A DNA stretch of 64,000 nt, from contig NC_052132.2 of the NCBI RefSeq assembly GCF_016086655.4, positions 19,160,805 through 19,224,804 on the forward strand, given 5' to 3'. The DNA comes from Lepeophtheirus salmonis (lineage: Eukaryota; Arthropoda; Copepoda; Siphonostomatoida; Caligidae). This document shows positions 1 to 12,450 of the stretch, piece by piece. The position numbers and the translations under genes were made by a program. The stretch's first letter is position 1, and each line of letters opens with the position of its first letter. The notes below the pieces were generated by a model. It ran no database searches and was not told where the DNA came from. It was given only the letters and a program-made list of their open reading frames with translations.

Positions 1-198
1 TTGGGACCGGTTTTTCGGATTGTCAGTAACAGGACTGATTTAAAAAATGAAATGAAGTTGGTTTATGTCATCATAGACGGAACTATTTCAGTTTTAGGAT
101 TCATATGCAGAACTGAACTGGACCAGACCGAGACTGAACTTTATAAGACTTCAGTCCTAAATAAGGACCACCACAACACTACTCGTATTTTTTATTTT
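1..198 (+). repeat. Short interspersed repeat, family R1, copy 1
   Basis: This block is rich in the motifs ggact/ggacc and related to copies near 3.0-3.8 kb and, inverted, 33.4-33.66 kb. Shared landmarks in order are gggaccgg, a gtcagta box, an actgaactgga-like centre and a terminal cagtcctaaataagga block. In the 33-kb copy the terminal block is a perfect inverted repeat (CAGTCCT-AAATA-AGGACTG). I see no protein-coding capacity; an 82-codon open frame here is just the repeat read through. It could be a SINE or another non-autonomous element; I see no tRNA-type promoter boxes. The copy may begin left of the window. Confidence 0.6.
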
Positions 199-2017
199 TC
201 TTTAAAAGAAAAAATAAGGTTAGATTTTTATTCTTCTCCAAACTACTAAGATTTACCCTTTTTAAGGCACTGCAAATTGCTATTTATGTAGCAATAATTA
301 AATATCACCATCAAATAGTCAAATTAAGAATCATAAAATTAAATGAATGTTTTAATCTTAAGTTAACAATTTGGAATATATCAACTCATAGCAGAAGTTT
401 ATAATTAACGGTCAATATCTGTTCTTACGATCACTTGATTTAATTGCATCGCCGCACTAAATGGACACATCCAGTTCTCACACAAGAACTTCATTACATA
501 AAAAAACTACTTTTAACCGTAACCCTTTTGTAAACTTACATATACATTTGAGTACCTAACAAAGAAGAGTGACCTGCGATATTTATAAATTAAAACCCTA
601 TAAGTGAATGAAGTACTCAAAATAGTGGGTTATATGTACATTGTAAAATAAATAAATTGGGCATTTCTCTTTTTCTTGACTTTTAATCAAGATTATTTTT
701 ATTTTTGCTGACCACACTTATAGTTAATTAATAGTCATTGACCTGAAAATCATTCGTAGTTAGAATTTGTTTTAATTATTTTACTTTTGCAGCAGAATAT
801 TTCCAAGGACGTTTTACGTACCTTCTTTCAAAAAGAAAAGCTTTCTTTTTTTGTATGTATAAACCGTATACTTAATAGTAATACCTTAATGCCAAATAAT
901 AAATTAACTCCAAATGTTATGTATTTCTACCATACTTATTTATAATTTATGAAATTTTAACACTTTGTTCGATTGTAAATGCGTAAGTTTCTCAAATTTG
1001 TTTCTTAATAAACATTTTAATGCATTATTGTACAACTGCATTAAGCAATTCTTTCCTTTCAGTTGCAGTATTTTTCTGCTTCATAAAATTTAATTTAGTA
1101 CATACATACTTGTACGGAATGGGATTGGTTTTGAATTGTTTGAAGCATTAAAATGTTCAATGAACAGACATAAACTTTTCAGTATGTATGAATTAGTCTT
1201 TAAAATCAGCATGACTTAAAGAACTTGTATAAACAACAATGATTTCTTAAAGCTAACTAAATGAACTCTCCAACTTTTTCATAAAAAAATACAAAAACAG
1301 AAAAAAAAAAACAAATTGTATTGGTAACTGTTAGCAAATTCTTCCAAACTACCAAATTATTATTAAACAATTAATCAAAAGTTAACAGGTGTGAATTAAA
1401 AGTTGACAAGTTATTGTTCGGAATACTGATATAGGGAAAAGAAGTAAAAAAATGAGTAGCAGATTAACAAATAGACAGTAATTTTTTTGTATTTGCGATG
1501 TAACTCCGTGGATACGATTAACTATATATACAATGTCCTAGTTAACATTAGCTGCCTGTCATATAATTTTGGAGAAATACTCATAAGATGCATTATGATC
1601 TAGAGTTGAGTAGATTGTTAGGAAAAAAAGAACGGGAGGAGAAGGCGAGATATATGGTAAGCCTGAATTAAGATGATATATGTTAATATAACTGCCTGTT
1701 ATACTATTTTTGGGGAAGAAAATGAATAACTCATATAAAGAGGAGAACTTTCTACATTTAAATGAGCATTATTATTAATTTGAAAGTATCTTAATTAAAT
1801 TTAAATTCATTATATCTATTTCATTATGAATTGGAAAATCAATTTACACCAAAGATAGGCAATAATGCAGAATGATAACGTAACACCGGGACAACCGATT
1901 AAATAATGAACTAAAAGAACAAAGAGCAGACGCAACAACCGTTTTTCCTTTTGTCCTTTCTAAAGGTAGATTTTTTCATTTCAAGCTAACCAACTCTTGT
2001 TATATACCAACAGTGTT
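199..2017. other. AT-rich non-coding interval
   Basis: Mostly A/T-rich sequence without a recognisable gene or transposon. On the minus strand around 436-505 an ATG-started frame (MKFLCENWMCPFSAAM...) runs straight into a good donor (GTAAGA), and on the plus strand a polypyrimidine tract ending TTTTGCAG at about 790 opens a 46-codon frame. Either could be an exon; neither has a partner exon, so I do not call them genes. Confidence 0.4.
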
Positions 2018-2046
2018 TGTAAAATATCACAGGCGCCTACAGCTTT
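2018..2046. repeat. Decayed hairpin repeat, copy 1
   Basis: A segment containing gtaaaatatcacaggcgcc resembles a hairpin near 52.29 kb, including the sequence after it (gcctacagct versus gcctaaagct). The two differ mainly by transitions in the stem. It is probably a relic of a repeat; its ends are unclear. Confidence 0.3.
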
Positions 2047-2149
2047 TATTATAACTTATTTACCGCCTTTATTAAAAAATAAACCATAAACTAAGGTGTT
2101 AATCTTGACCATTTTAAAAATACTTGAGAAGAGAGCAATTTAGCTGTCA

Positions 2150-2330
2150 TGGCAGTCAATGAGATCAGCTGCATGCAGCGGTAGGAAATAAACACAAGAA
2201 CATGAGCAGGAATTTATTATCTTCGTTATTGATCCTCAATTCTACAACGAGTCTAACGAGGACTTACACTTAGAACTCTCAAACAAATTCTTAGTGATAC
2301 ATTATTTCATTCAAGAGAAAAAAAAACTAG
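2150..2330 (+). repeat. Interspersed repeat family R2, copy 1
   Basis: Contains the block caattctac..gagtctaac.aggactta followed by an actctcaaacaaa-like tail and, further on, gtgattac. The same order of blocks appears at 39.51-39.71 kb and, inverted, at 63.12-63.22 kb. No coding potential was seen. The boundaries are approximate. Confidence 0.5.
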
Positions 2331-3035
2331 TGATTACTTTATAGCTGCTAAGATGTTTTCTCATCAAGAATGAAAGAAATATAATAACAGTTTTGTGAAA
2401 TAAAAAAAGTATATTTAAATTGTTTATGTGATATTTTCTACCACTCTACGAATGCATGAGATAATTAATTATTAATCAGTCAATTTAATAGAGACTACTC
2501 AATGAATTTAAGGATAACGTGGTCCTTGAAGAAAAAAAATACATTCTCAATGGCCCTTCCTGAAACTTCCTTTGAAGTTTCATTACTAAAAATGAGAAGA
2601 TAAATCATATCATATCCATTACATCAGCATTTTTTTAAATAGCTTATATCAGCATAAAACTCATGCAAAATTCTTATATGTAGTAATGAAGTGATATCAT
2701 AAAAGAGGATTTTATTTTAGTATTACTATTTTCTAACTCTGGAGATAAGAAAAGTAATTATAGAAAATCTTCCCGGTTTGTAAGTATATAGAAAGTACTG
2801 TATACATTGGTTTTTTATTCTTTTTATAGACATATACTTTATCATTAATTAATTGGGAATTAATTACTTTTTGGTATGGTAGAAAAAATGTGGTGGATTA
2901 ACATAAAAACAATCTTGAATAATTACCAAAACATAGAAAAATGTCCAATATTCTGTATTGCTTTTATGTTTATAGATATGTAGTTTTTAGGAATTTTTCA
3001 TGTAAACAGCTTTTATTATATCTTGATTTTTGGGG

Positions 3036-3835
3036 ATGTTTAAGTGTTATCTCGGGTCCGAAAAAGTTCTGGGAAATAAATACATTACTAATTTCGTTAT
3101 TATTAGTATCTAGAAATGGAATAACACACAATGTTCATTGTTGTGTTTGGGGATTTCTTATTTATTCGGTCCAGTCTAAGGAACAGTCATATCAGTACAT
3201 GGGACCGGTTTTTAAGACTGTCCGTACTAGAACTGATTAATAAAAGGAGAAATAAATTTGAGTGGAGTTACTATATTTAAAAAAAAAAAATTGCTAAGTA
3301 GTACCAACCCCTGCACCTGGGCCACAGAAACTAAAATAATAATAAATTATATTAGAAAATTCAGGGATATATTAGAACGCCAAAAAATATATATATGACT
3401 ACTAAAACTCACATGTGGAATCTTGGACGGTCGTAAATGTATGGCTCAGTTACAGATGTATTTCCTTTATGAACCGTGTAAAGACTGTGGAAAAATGTAT
3501 AACTAGGTCATCCACGCATTCGCTGAGTGCTCCGTTTGGAAATACCTAGACTATTTGTATCTCTGAATATGAAGGGTCTCATAAATACAAAAACACGTTA
3601 TCTATTAGCAATTTTTTTTATTAACGGTGAGAAAGAAGTCGCTTCCAAAAACAAAGGCAATTTACTATGGACTTTTAATAGATACCCGAGCAAGATACGC
3701 TGCTTTTAGGATCAAAATATCGAGATCTCTGGACAGTTTTAGGACTGATTTGTAGTACTGAACTGGAACGGAACAAGACTTAATTATAAAGGACTGCAGT
3801 CTTCATCCTAAACCAGGACCAAAATGACACTAGTT
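3036..3835 (+). repeat. R1 repeat copy 2, split by a LINE fragment
   Basis: The left half (3036-3270) carries the gggaccgg and gtccgta boxes followed by actgatt; the right half (about 3717-3835) resumes with cagttttagga and ends with the cagtcttcatcctaa..aggacc block. In copy 1 these halves are continuous, so about 450 bp has been inserted here. The inserted DNA is listed separately as a LINE 3' fragment. A 99-codon open frame over the left half is unlikely to be a gene. Confidence 0.5.
3290..3716 (+). mobile_element. 5'-truncated non-LTR retrotransposon (LINE) 3' end
   Basis: Reading the frame through 3477-3530 gives C-K-D-C-G-K ... H-A-F-A-E-C-S-V-W, the C-x2-C ... H-x4-C zinc motif that sits after the reverse transcriptase in many LINE ORF2 proteins. 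Cysteine codons are at 3477, 3486 and 3528 and the histidine codon at 3513. In-frame stops lie inside and after the motif, but about 35 residues downstream still look LINE-like (a tail ending YGLLIDTRARYAAFRIK). Upstream, residues resembling the usual C-GILDGRK lead-in are visible. The reverse transcriptase is absent, as expected of a 5'-truncated insertion. It splits an R1 repeat. Confidence 0.55.
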
Positions 3836-4839
3836 AATATAATGTAATTAATATTTGAATACATATGTGGTATGTCAACATAAAATCAATCGTTAACATA
3901 AATAAAAAATGGAGGAAAATCTCAATTTGTTTTTTTACATATGTAAAATAAGCTGGGTCGTACTTTCCATTTTTTCGAAAATGAAAAACTGCCAGTGTTT
4001 TTTTACTGGGTTTTTTCACGTAAATTTCAAAAATTTAATTTTTAAAAAGATAGAATAATTCTAAGCTACATCAATTTCACTTTGAAAATTTAAAAAAATG
4101 CAGTTTTTTTTTATATTTTCCGTTGTTGGCTTTCCTTATGTAATTTACAGATACTCATTTTAAGGGAATGTACATATATTGTCCTTGATGGGAACAGTTC
4201 AAATATGAAGCAATTTTAATCATAAGTTAACATTAAGTGAAATAAGTTTACGATTTGATGATATTATATTTAGTGTAGATATCAAAGTCAAAATTGAGCC
4301 CAAATGATAGTTTAAGTTAACTTTTAAATATTTTATAAATATATAGCCAAAATATATTTCCACATAATTTAGATCGACTTTATATTAGTGAACACACAAA
4401 ATAAAAGAGTCATGGATTAATTTAATAAAACATTAACGTAAATTATTGACAAAAATAAGATTAGCAGAGTGCCGGAGAAGTTGATAAAAGAGATGAGATA
4501 CGAGTTTTAGAAGAGGCCTAGAGAGGAGGAGCTAATCTCCTGTTTATCTTTGATGGAAGAAACGACTTGAATAATGTCGTGATGGAAGCAATGGTCAGTG
4601 AACATTCATTTAAGGGGAGGATCAAGCATGAGCATTTTGTATTTTTTTTTTTAAATCTGGGAGTAATTTCTTGTTCTACTTTCTACCAGAGAAAGCAAAC
4701 AAGGAAGACTCACATGCTACATTAATTGCAATGTTTATTTTTAAATGTTTAAAGGCGAAGACTTTTTGATAAAACAGTCATGGCGATCTGAGAAGACTCA
4801 ACAAATGTGAATACTGGCGAAGATACTAGAGTTATGCGA

Positions 4840-5345
4840 AAACTTGAAATGAGTTTTGGGAGATAAGTGGTCTGGTTGGTGTCTAGTCTACATACTAATG
4901 AATTTCCATTACTTTGTCAAATTCTTGAGCTTAATGACCCAACTCTCACAGATAATAGATTATCTGGACCAATAAGAAAGTTGCTAGAATCGATTACAGG
5001 TTTGGATATCCATTCAAACTTTCCCCGAATCTCTATTGGCTCACCACTAGTCAAACTAATTGATGAGGTTATTCAATATTTGTCAACAAATGAACACTAC
5101 GGTTATATGATAGTGTGTGCTATCAGGGAATGAGCTTTCCTATGAAGATGGCTTTCTTGGAGATCGGAACTGTTTATCATAGCCGCTGGCTCACCACTGC
5201 TAACATACTTTTCAGACTCTGAGATTGTAATTGCCAAGGCACGTCCTATTTCAACTTAATAGTCTCAAGCCAAGAAAAAATAGGTGCGTGAACTCGTGAT
5301 GCCAACTGTGAAAAGATCTGTTCGGTATGCTCACAGTTATCTTAC
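4840..5345 (+). pseudogene. Broken ORF of an unnamed multi-copy family
   Basis: An open frame at 4867-5130 reads LHTNEFPLLCQILELND... SGPIRKLLESITGLDIHSNF... YLSTNEHYGYMIVCAIRE. After its stop the protein continues in shifted frames: YHSRWLTTANILFRL near 5180-5215, then VRELVMPTVKRSVRYAHSY near 5282-5340. A protein spread over several frames is typical of a dead copy. I associate this residue pattern with uncharacterised, repeated invertebrate proteins, but that is from memory and I know no function for the family. There are no membrane segments or recognisable catalytic motif. It is most likely an element-borne or amplified gene that has decayed. Confidence 0.45.
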
Positions 5346-6384
5346 AAATATACAAATATATCTTATCAAAAATACAGTGAAGGGTTTTTCAAATATACCA
5401 CAAAAAAAGGAATTATGGATCCTTTTTATGTTTATCCAATAAGTTGAATACAACTAAACCCATAATTTACTTAAATATGTTTATGAAAAATTTGGACATA
5501 TGAATAAATATATTTTGGATAAAAAGTTATTTAAGTAGTTTCTCATTTTTTAAATGTTCCAAGAAAATTTTTGATTGAGTTAGCTGATGATTGTTATTCA
5601 ACTATGGACTTTATTTATCTATTAGGATTGAATCTGTTCTAAAAAATAGTATTTTCATGTCTCTTTTATCGGTGCTTAAAAATAGTTCATTAAAAGGCCC
5701 TTTAGAATGCTTCATTTCACTAAAGTATCTTAATTTACCATTTGAATTAATTAAGTAAAAACTTTCTGTATCTTTAAAACATCTAGATATTTTGCCATTA
5801 ATCTTTATTTATGCCTTTATAATGTCTAAATTAATAATATATCAAAATTGTAGATGATTACATTATGAGGAAGTCAATTTTATGATAACACATTTGATTT
5901 CAATTTGGACGCGTACTTAAAATTTAGTACAAGGCAGAACAGGGTCCTTAAATTTTGCGACTGATACATTCTTACAAAATATTGGATGTACTTACAAATT
6001 TTAATTAACTATAAGCCTTAACAAAATATATATAAGAAGCTTTTCCATGGAAAGAAATAAAAATGTTTTACTATTATTTACTCAACAATCAACTACATAT
6101 TGACATTATTGTTAAAAAAACACAACTTTTTAGTTAAAGCTATTCTTACTTCTTATTATATTTATAAAAAAGTATGTAATCATTTACTCTATTTTTTCTC
6201 ATATATAAATATCACAAATTTGTGTTAATATGTAGGTCTGTTTGATAAACATCAAACAGAGATTGGTCAATATTGTTATTTGATCCAAGGTATTTATTTT
6301 CATATGTAAGTACAACACAAAACTCATAGAACCATATTAGAAGAAATCTATTTAAAATGAGTTAAAATATTAAAAAAACTTTTT
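5346..6384. other. AT-rich non-coding interval
   Basis: No gene, transposase trace or obvious repeat was seen. Homopolymer A/T runs are common. Confidence 0.4.
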
Positions 6385-6880
6385 TTTTGCTTGTTTCAAA
6401 AGTATTCATACACCTCCAAAAAGGTAAAAAACAAACAAACAAATTTTCTGGGTTTTTTTTTTGATGGTGAAGTCTGGAAAGATTAAGAGACTTATATTAT
6501 AAAGTACTCGAGAGATCAAGAATTTCGTTGAACTATCTTCTTATGTATAAAAGTGTTATGATCTAATTTCTTGCTTCCGTCTTATTCAACAGTCGACATG
6601 ACCATAGACAAGGAGTACAGTAAGGACATCCACTGCTTTTAGTCAATTGCCATAATCAAATTGACTGCTACAAAGAAACTTCCATCCCAAAATCCTTTGT
6701 ACAAAGCATCATTACCAAATTCAAAAGAACTGGCCATGTCAAGAATCTTCCCCGACATGATAGGAAGTCCAAGCCGAGCTCAAATACAAGTTATATAAAC
6801 AGTCCGAAAGGTTTGCAAGAATCCAACAATAACTTTCAAATCATTCTACATATAAACAAGTTTATTAGAAACATATTAAA
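6385..6880 (+). pseudogene. Tc1-like transposase, N-terminal fragment
   Basis: Read in two frames, 6600-6850 gives the DNA-binding half of a Tc1-family transposase: a TIDKEYSKD-like start, then KETSIPKSFVQSIITKFKR-TGHVKNLPRHDRKSKPSSN, a paired-like helix-turn-helix followed by a basic linker. The catalytic DDE half is missing. Upstream at about 6400 the sequence aaaagtattcatacacct resembles the inner part of Tc1 terminal repeats. Tc1 transposases are usually about 340 residues; about 90 remain, with frameshifts, so the copy is dead. It is unrelated at the sequence level to the 23.7-25.1-kb Tc1 copy. Confidence 0.55.
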
Positions 6881-7663
6881 ATTTATATATCCTGTCAGGA
6901 AAACCAACACTAATTACTAATTCAATTTAATAGATTGACGTAATTTAAACAGATATATGAAGACAACTCAGCAATTCTACTAATTGTATAATCAATTATT
7001 TGAAGGAAATTTCTAATTTATATAATGAACATATGAAAGTATAAATAAAGGATGTGTTTTTAATGGCTCCCTGATTTGAATGACAAATATCAACTTTACT
7101 TTAAAAAATTAGCAATTAATTAACATCACAACAAAGATTTTATGTTTTATATATTTAAAAAGTTTGTTGAATATTTTCCCCCTCAAATTACAACTGAAAA
7201 AATAGGAAGTAGACAAATAATGTTATCCTTCACTACAAATGTCGGATTCCATTTAGTCTAAAAATCAACCAGAAGGTCTTTATATTTGAAACCTTTGAGC
7301 GAAAGTGGACGGACTTCCCAAACCAAGATATTTACTCAAAATACAATCGAATGCCTGCTACTACTGCATTGAATTCACCATCCCTCTGTAGATTGGGTAG
7401 ATGTCACGAATCTGTACCTTTTTAGTAATGCCTTCATCAGCAAAATACAGGAAACTATATCATGAAGCGGATGCTACAGAAAATCCAATCCAACAAATTT
7501 GGAATTTGTAATTCTTAAAGAAAACTGACGTTTTGGCAATTTTTTTCAAAAATAATCGTTAACTTGAACTCATAAATATTTGAATTGTAATTACCTAGTT
7601 GATGTTACTGTACAGATAACTGAACCAAAATCAACTTTGCTAAATTTTTTATATCATTTCAAT
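6881..7663. other. Unassigned interval with a possible decayed coding patch
   Basis: Mostly AT-rich. Around 7240-7440 one plus-strand frame stays open for about 60 codons (KWTDFPNQDIYSKYNRMPAT...) without resembling any family I know. It may be transposon debris. Confidence 0.3.
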
Positions 7664-8471
7664 TACTGAGTGATCGATTGAAATCTCAACACTTACTAAA
7701 TCAATGATAAATGAAGGCACTGTGATATTTAAATTATTTCATTGTTTGATATATTAAAGCATAAATAATTAGTTACAAAGCAAAACAAACCTGAGATCTT
7801 TACCTATGTACAAGTCGTTGAATTTACAGTTGACCTTGATCCCCAATTTTCCATTCACACACTCCAAGTAGTTGGCCCTCTCCAGGACCGCCGTCTACAC
7901 CGTCAGTGAGTTCGAATCGTTGAAGAGGAAGAAGGGTTCTATCAAATAAACTAAACGGAAGAGTTAACGATAACTACCCATGCCAATCCCCTCCAGTCCA
8001 TTACGGACCATGCAAGAGATGTCGGAATTCAAAACAAGACTGTCCGGAGAGTTATCAAAAAGTGGATGGAAGGAGGCTTGTGTGGAGGAGAGGCCACTTT
8101 TGACACCAGCAATGAAAGAAAACCAAATCTTTCGTTGAAAAAACTCTTTTGAGTTCTTTTTAACAATTTTGGTCCCCCATAGCTCTGATACCAACCCTCT
8201 CGACTAAACCTTTGGGTAACTTACGAGTGGAAGGCCTGCAGTATCCGTCATCCAAATACCTAGGCCCTCAAAGCCATTTCAGTCAGGACTGGGACGCAAT
8301 GACAGAGAGAAGCCATCATTGCTACTAAGATACGACTACATTAATGTTTAAGAAAGTTCAGAAACACAACTATTTAGAGTATTTATTTTGATGAAGTTCT
8401 ATTGGTCACCAATGAGTTTTATTTTATAAAGTTTCAAATTCAAAGTTTCAAATTTTAATAGACCACCTGTA
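7664..8471 (+). mobile_element. Internally deleted mariner-like element, copy A
   Basis: Both ends match the terminal repeats of the 43.7-kb and 63.7-kb copies: left end gagtgatcgattgaaatctc (near 7670), right end ttttaatagaccacctgta (near 8453-8471). Inside, in shifted frames, are the transposase N-terminus (a helix-turn-helix, then ANPLQSITDHARDVGIQNKT and RVIKK) and, directly after a PAMKE motif at about 8115, the C-terminal SSDTNPLDYTF..EWKACS.RHPNT region. The first two catalytic aspartates and everything between are missing. The element is about 0.8 kb where mariners are usually about 1.3 kb. It cannot encode a transposase. Confidence 0.7.
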
Positions 8472-9567
8472 ACTATGATTTAACCTTAAATTATAAAAAG
8501 TGGGGAAGGGAGAAAGAAGGGATGAAAAAGGTGGCCATTTTGTTGTTTTGTCTTGTTTTTCTATTTTATTCTTAATCTATATCAGAAATATTTCGTGATT
8601 GTATTTTATTAGGTTAAATTAATGGTTGGTTATTGAAAATTAGGCTTCCAAACAATCCCTATTTAAAAACGAATTTAGAAACTTTTGAAACAAAATTAGT
8701 TGACACATTTTTCACCATATCTGACCATTCTGGATTTTTCCATGTAGTGAATAGTTGAGAGCAAAACTTAATGAAGATTTCATAACCAAAAAGGACAATA
8801 TATATGAAGACATCTTTTAAATAAATCAAAGAAGGAGTTGTGTGGGTACAAGTTCACTTTACATAACTTTTGTATTCTGAATTCTTTAATATTTAAAAAC
8901 TCATTTGTAAACTTTGTCAATCAGCTCATTCTTATTGAATATTTTTAAATTGACTATGAGACTGTTTAAAAAAATCACCCTGTACAGAAACAACATACAT
9001 TTTCGAAATAAGCACCTTATCATTTTTTCCAAATAAAATACATATATTGCATTGCATTTTAACAAAATGAAAAATATATTCTATGCATTTTAAAATTAGT
9101 TTTTTTTACTTTTTTTATTATCGTTAATTCTTCATTTTCTAAGATAGTAATAATACAAAAAAGTACAAGAAAGAAATGAATAGAATTGTAATATAATGTA
9201 TAATTAAAGTATCATATGTTATAGGAGATAAGGTTTTTGCAAGAAAACAGAAGAGCCTCATTCGATATTTATTAATTTTTCAATATTGTTTTTTTTTTTT
9301 TTGCAATAGACTTTGTTTATGAACCATTTTCATAATAAATATGAGTTCAGAAAATTCAAATCACATAAATATTTCATAGACATCCATATTAAAGAGGCAT
9401 AGATAAACAATTTTGGCGATTAACAATTAATTGACCGATTATTTATAAATTTTCTAGTTAATATTAAATATGTACAGTAAAAACAGACCCAGTAAATCAC
9501 AATATTACTGATAAGATTATAAAAGCTTTCAAGCAGCATTGTCCAAGCTTTACAACTCCATATAATA
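8472..9567. other. AT-rich non-coding interval
   Basis: No gene was seen. A solitary mariner-end-like string, aaatcaccctgtacag (about 8979-8995), may mark a further decayed element, but no partner end was found. Confidence 0.35.
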
Positions 9568-10346
9568 CAGGGTACAAAACATTTACTTTCTCTTTTTTGA
9601 AGTTTTCATAAAGTCCTTATTTATCAAAATTTCTTATATTAATTAGTACCACTTAATTTAGTAGAATTTCTGCATTTAAAACTTTCCAATTGAAGCAAAG
9701 ATGTCGATTCGTGTACATAAAAAATAACATAATTATGGTAGCGCAATGGGCAAATTGGGAGAATTCCTACATCATAAAATTAATTATCCGGACTATCCAA
9801 CTACTTAAAAAACAAGTGAAAGGCGGAAAGATTATGGAAAGGTTGTACACTATTCAATAGATGTAGTTGGATGTCGTACGGATGTCATAAGGTCATCAAA
9901 AAAAATTCCGCGATGTCCATGTGAAAAATAGGAAGAACCATGAAATTATCGAAAATATTTTTGTTAGGAAGTATTTGTTGACAAAAACTTTTATACCAAA
10001 ACGGGCCACACAATTTGAATCAATCATTATCTTTTTATTGACATATATCCGGTAACAATCCACGAATAGTTTTGCTGGACAGTATAAAAAAAATCTCAAT
10101 TCATAATTTTAAGGGCATTTACTTCGGTTGGAATAAGGATGCCCCTATTAAGCTGGAGTACTACCATAAAATCAACGATCCTTTGTCTTTGCTGTGTTTA
10201 CTTCAACATTTTATTTCAATTGTAACTTGTAATATATCATTTGACAGCTGATACCCTAATAATTTTATAAATAAACCAATTACTATTATTTTATTTTTTT
10301 ACAAATGAAATGAAGATTAAAAAATGACAATAAATATGACACGCTG
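9568..10346 (+). mobile_element. Internally deleted mariner-like element, copy D (second family)
   Basis: The left end (TA)cagggtacaaaacattt at 9566-9582 and right end ..atatgacacgctg(TA) at 10333-10348 form imperfect inverted repeats beside TA. Inside, from an ATG near 9701, two frames show remnants of a mariner N-terminus: KTSERRKDYGKVVHYS in one, then RDVHVKNRKNHEIIENIFV and KRATQFES in another, matching the second helix-turn-helix and linker. No DDE catalytic core is present. The length of 779 bp again suggests internal deletion. The terminal repeats and protein differ from copies A-C. Moderate confidence, because the repeats are imperfect. Confidence 0.45.
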
Positions 10347-11640
10347 TATATGTTGGAAATTATTATTGAAAAAAAGAATGGGCTTTTTAATATGACGTAG
10401 ATAAAAAAAAGTTGCTTCATTGAGACAATATGAAAGGAGTCTTCCAGAAAAAGTTGTTCATTTTGTGAAGAAGCTCAAAAAAAAAAGAGGAGACAAGAAG
10501 GTTGAAATACCCTCAATGAAAAAATGACTAGGAACAGGACATAAGTAGAGTATGAGAGGAATAAAACTGTAAAATTTCTCTGCAAAAATCCCATGTCTAT
10601 TAAGGAACGATTCAAAAGATTAACACATCACCCTTACGAAATTATAAACCTAAAGCAATTCAAGATTTTAATTTTATTATTTCATATTGATATATTTTTT
10701 ACGTTTTTCCTCAGAGTCTTTTAAGTTGTTTTTAGAAAATAAATCTTTTTCTTATGGGCCCTACACCAAATAAACTAAATTAGTAAAACTTGGTGACCAC
10801 CAATTCATCAGTAATGTGTACGATTACTAATTAGTCCATGATATAAATAAAATATAAAAATAATGAAAAACAAAAATTTTTAAGCAAAAACAAACAAGAA
10901 AAATATAATGTTTATCACATTTTGTTAATATGCAAACTTCATAACACGATTATTATATTTCATATTTCATTTATGATATTAATAATTCCGTGTGTACCTC
11001 TTGAAACGCTCTAAAAAGTGATAATTCAATTAATTATGCAAAAGATTAATTTCAAAATATAAATCATCATGTTGCTTTTGAATTATTTTTTTAGTGACGC
11101 TCAAAGTGTTAAATGCCTTTGTAAAAAATTATGCATTGATTAATTATAAAATAATCTCGCAACTACAGTTATTTTTCTTTTTTTTAGTTTCAAGATTTAA
11201 TCAGAAGCTTACAGAATTAGGTTTGCAAAATCACTAGCCCAACGAATATCTATAAATCTAGCGACGAACCCAAAACCAGGTGATGAATATATGTACAAGG
11301 AAAACGTTCTAGGAACACTATTTTTTCAATATTTCTCCGTAAGGAACTACGTAACCTCTATGAATTCACCTTTTACAATGATCAAGGCTAATTTTGAGAA
11401 GAGAAAAAAAAGTTTCCTGGAACGTAAACGAAAATGATAAAAAAACAAATATATAGTGACGTCATGTGTGGTATCATAAAGAGTGCCATCTTGCATGGGA
11501 AAAAAATATCAATACGATCATGTAGGTACCTTCTCAAGCTAAAGTACGTATTTAGCTACTTTATTTAAAAATTTAGCGGACATCTCAGTCCATAATTTTA
11601 ACTCGGACTACTAAAATTTTACATTTTTGAACGACGGGCT
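10347..11640. other. AT-rich interval, possible LINE 5' leader
   Basis: No coding sequence was recognised. The last few hundred bases may be the untranslated leader of the LINE that follows. A polypyrimidine tract ending in TTTTTTTTAG near 11187 is splice-acceptor-like but leads to no convincing exon. Confidence 0.3.
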
Positions 11641-11850
11641 ACCTAAAAAATACTTTATATCTTAGGTGGCAGAAGATGAGAGGAGACAGAATCATTTTTT
11701 TCCATTTTACATACGCAGCCAAACATCCACTTCCTCACTATTTTTTACAACAACAGCATTTCATTTCTGGGCGCTCATCAAAAATTGGACAATACATATA
11801 GTTATGGATGAATATTTTGTACAAAACATGAAAAAGACAGAAGCACTACT

Positions 11851-11894
11851 TGTGATTTTAATGCTTTAAGTTTGGACATATTAAGAGAGATTGC
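11851..11894 (+). pseudogene. LINE ORF1 CCHC zinc knuckle, frameshifted
   Basis: TGC at 11862 starts C-F-K-F-G-H-I-K-R-D-C, the C-x4-H-x4-C part of a retroviral-type knuckle. The expected first cysteine (TGT) lies at 11851, 11 nt upstream instead of 12, so one base has been lost between the first and second cysteines. This identifies the upstream protein as a nucleic-acid-binding ORF1. The reading continues with stops to about 12491, where a 67-codon open segment overlaps the start of the endonuclease frame. Confidence 0.55.
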
Positions 11895-12450
11895 AAGAAT
11901 CAAAAAGTGACCATAAAATATTATAGAAGATGGCTTGGACTAACCCAGAAAAGAATAAATGAATATGGAAGCCGACCATTGGTTACGGAAGAAACAGCGA
12001 ATTAGATGGATGATGGCATAATTTTGGAGGATAATAACGCTGTTAGTGCAGAATGCGAATAAGTAAGAGAATATATGGATGCTTTGGAAGAGGAAGAATC
12101 TAATATGACTTTTGTACAAAAAATCGAAAACAACAGTAACAAAGTAGAATTAAACTAGAAATAAGCCAAATTATGCTTAGAAGACATAACCAGAGTTGAA
12201 AAGGAAGGAAAATAAAAGAAAATATCGGGATTTCAGCATAAAAATATAAGGCAAACACCAACTCAAAAAACAGAAAATCAACTTCCCATGGGAGGTGTAG
12301 ACTTGATCGAACATAATCCCCCACTACACATAGCGAAAGAGATGTACAGTGATGGGGAAGTAGGAAAACAAATAGGGAACGAGCGAGCAGGAATGAACAT
12401 AAGTGTTAAGTCTTTGAACAGCTTGGGGAATGCTTCCACCGAAGTAGACA

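Noticed and set aside
781..935. TTTTGCAG followed by a 46-codon open frame on the plus strand
   Set aside because: Phe/Asn/Lys-rich as expected of AT-rich DNA and no donor; not convincing.
3041..3240. 99-codon plus-strand open frame
   Set aside because: Its second half is the R1 repeat; no motif or splice support.
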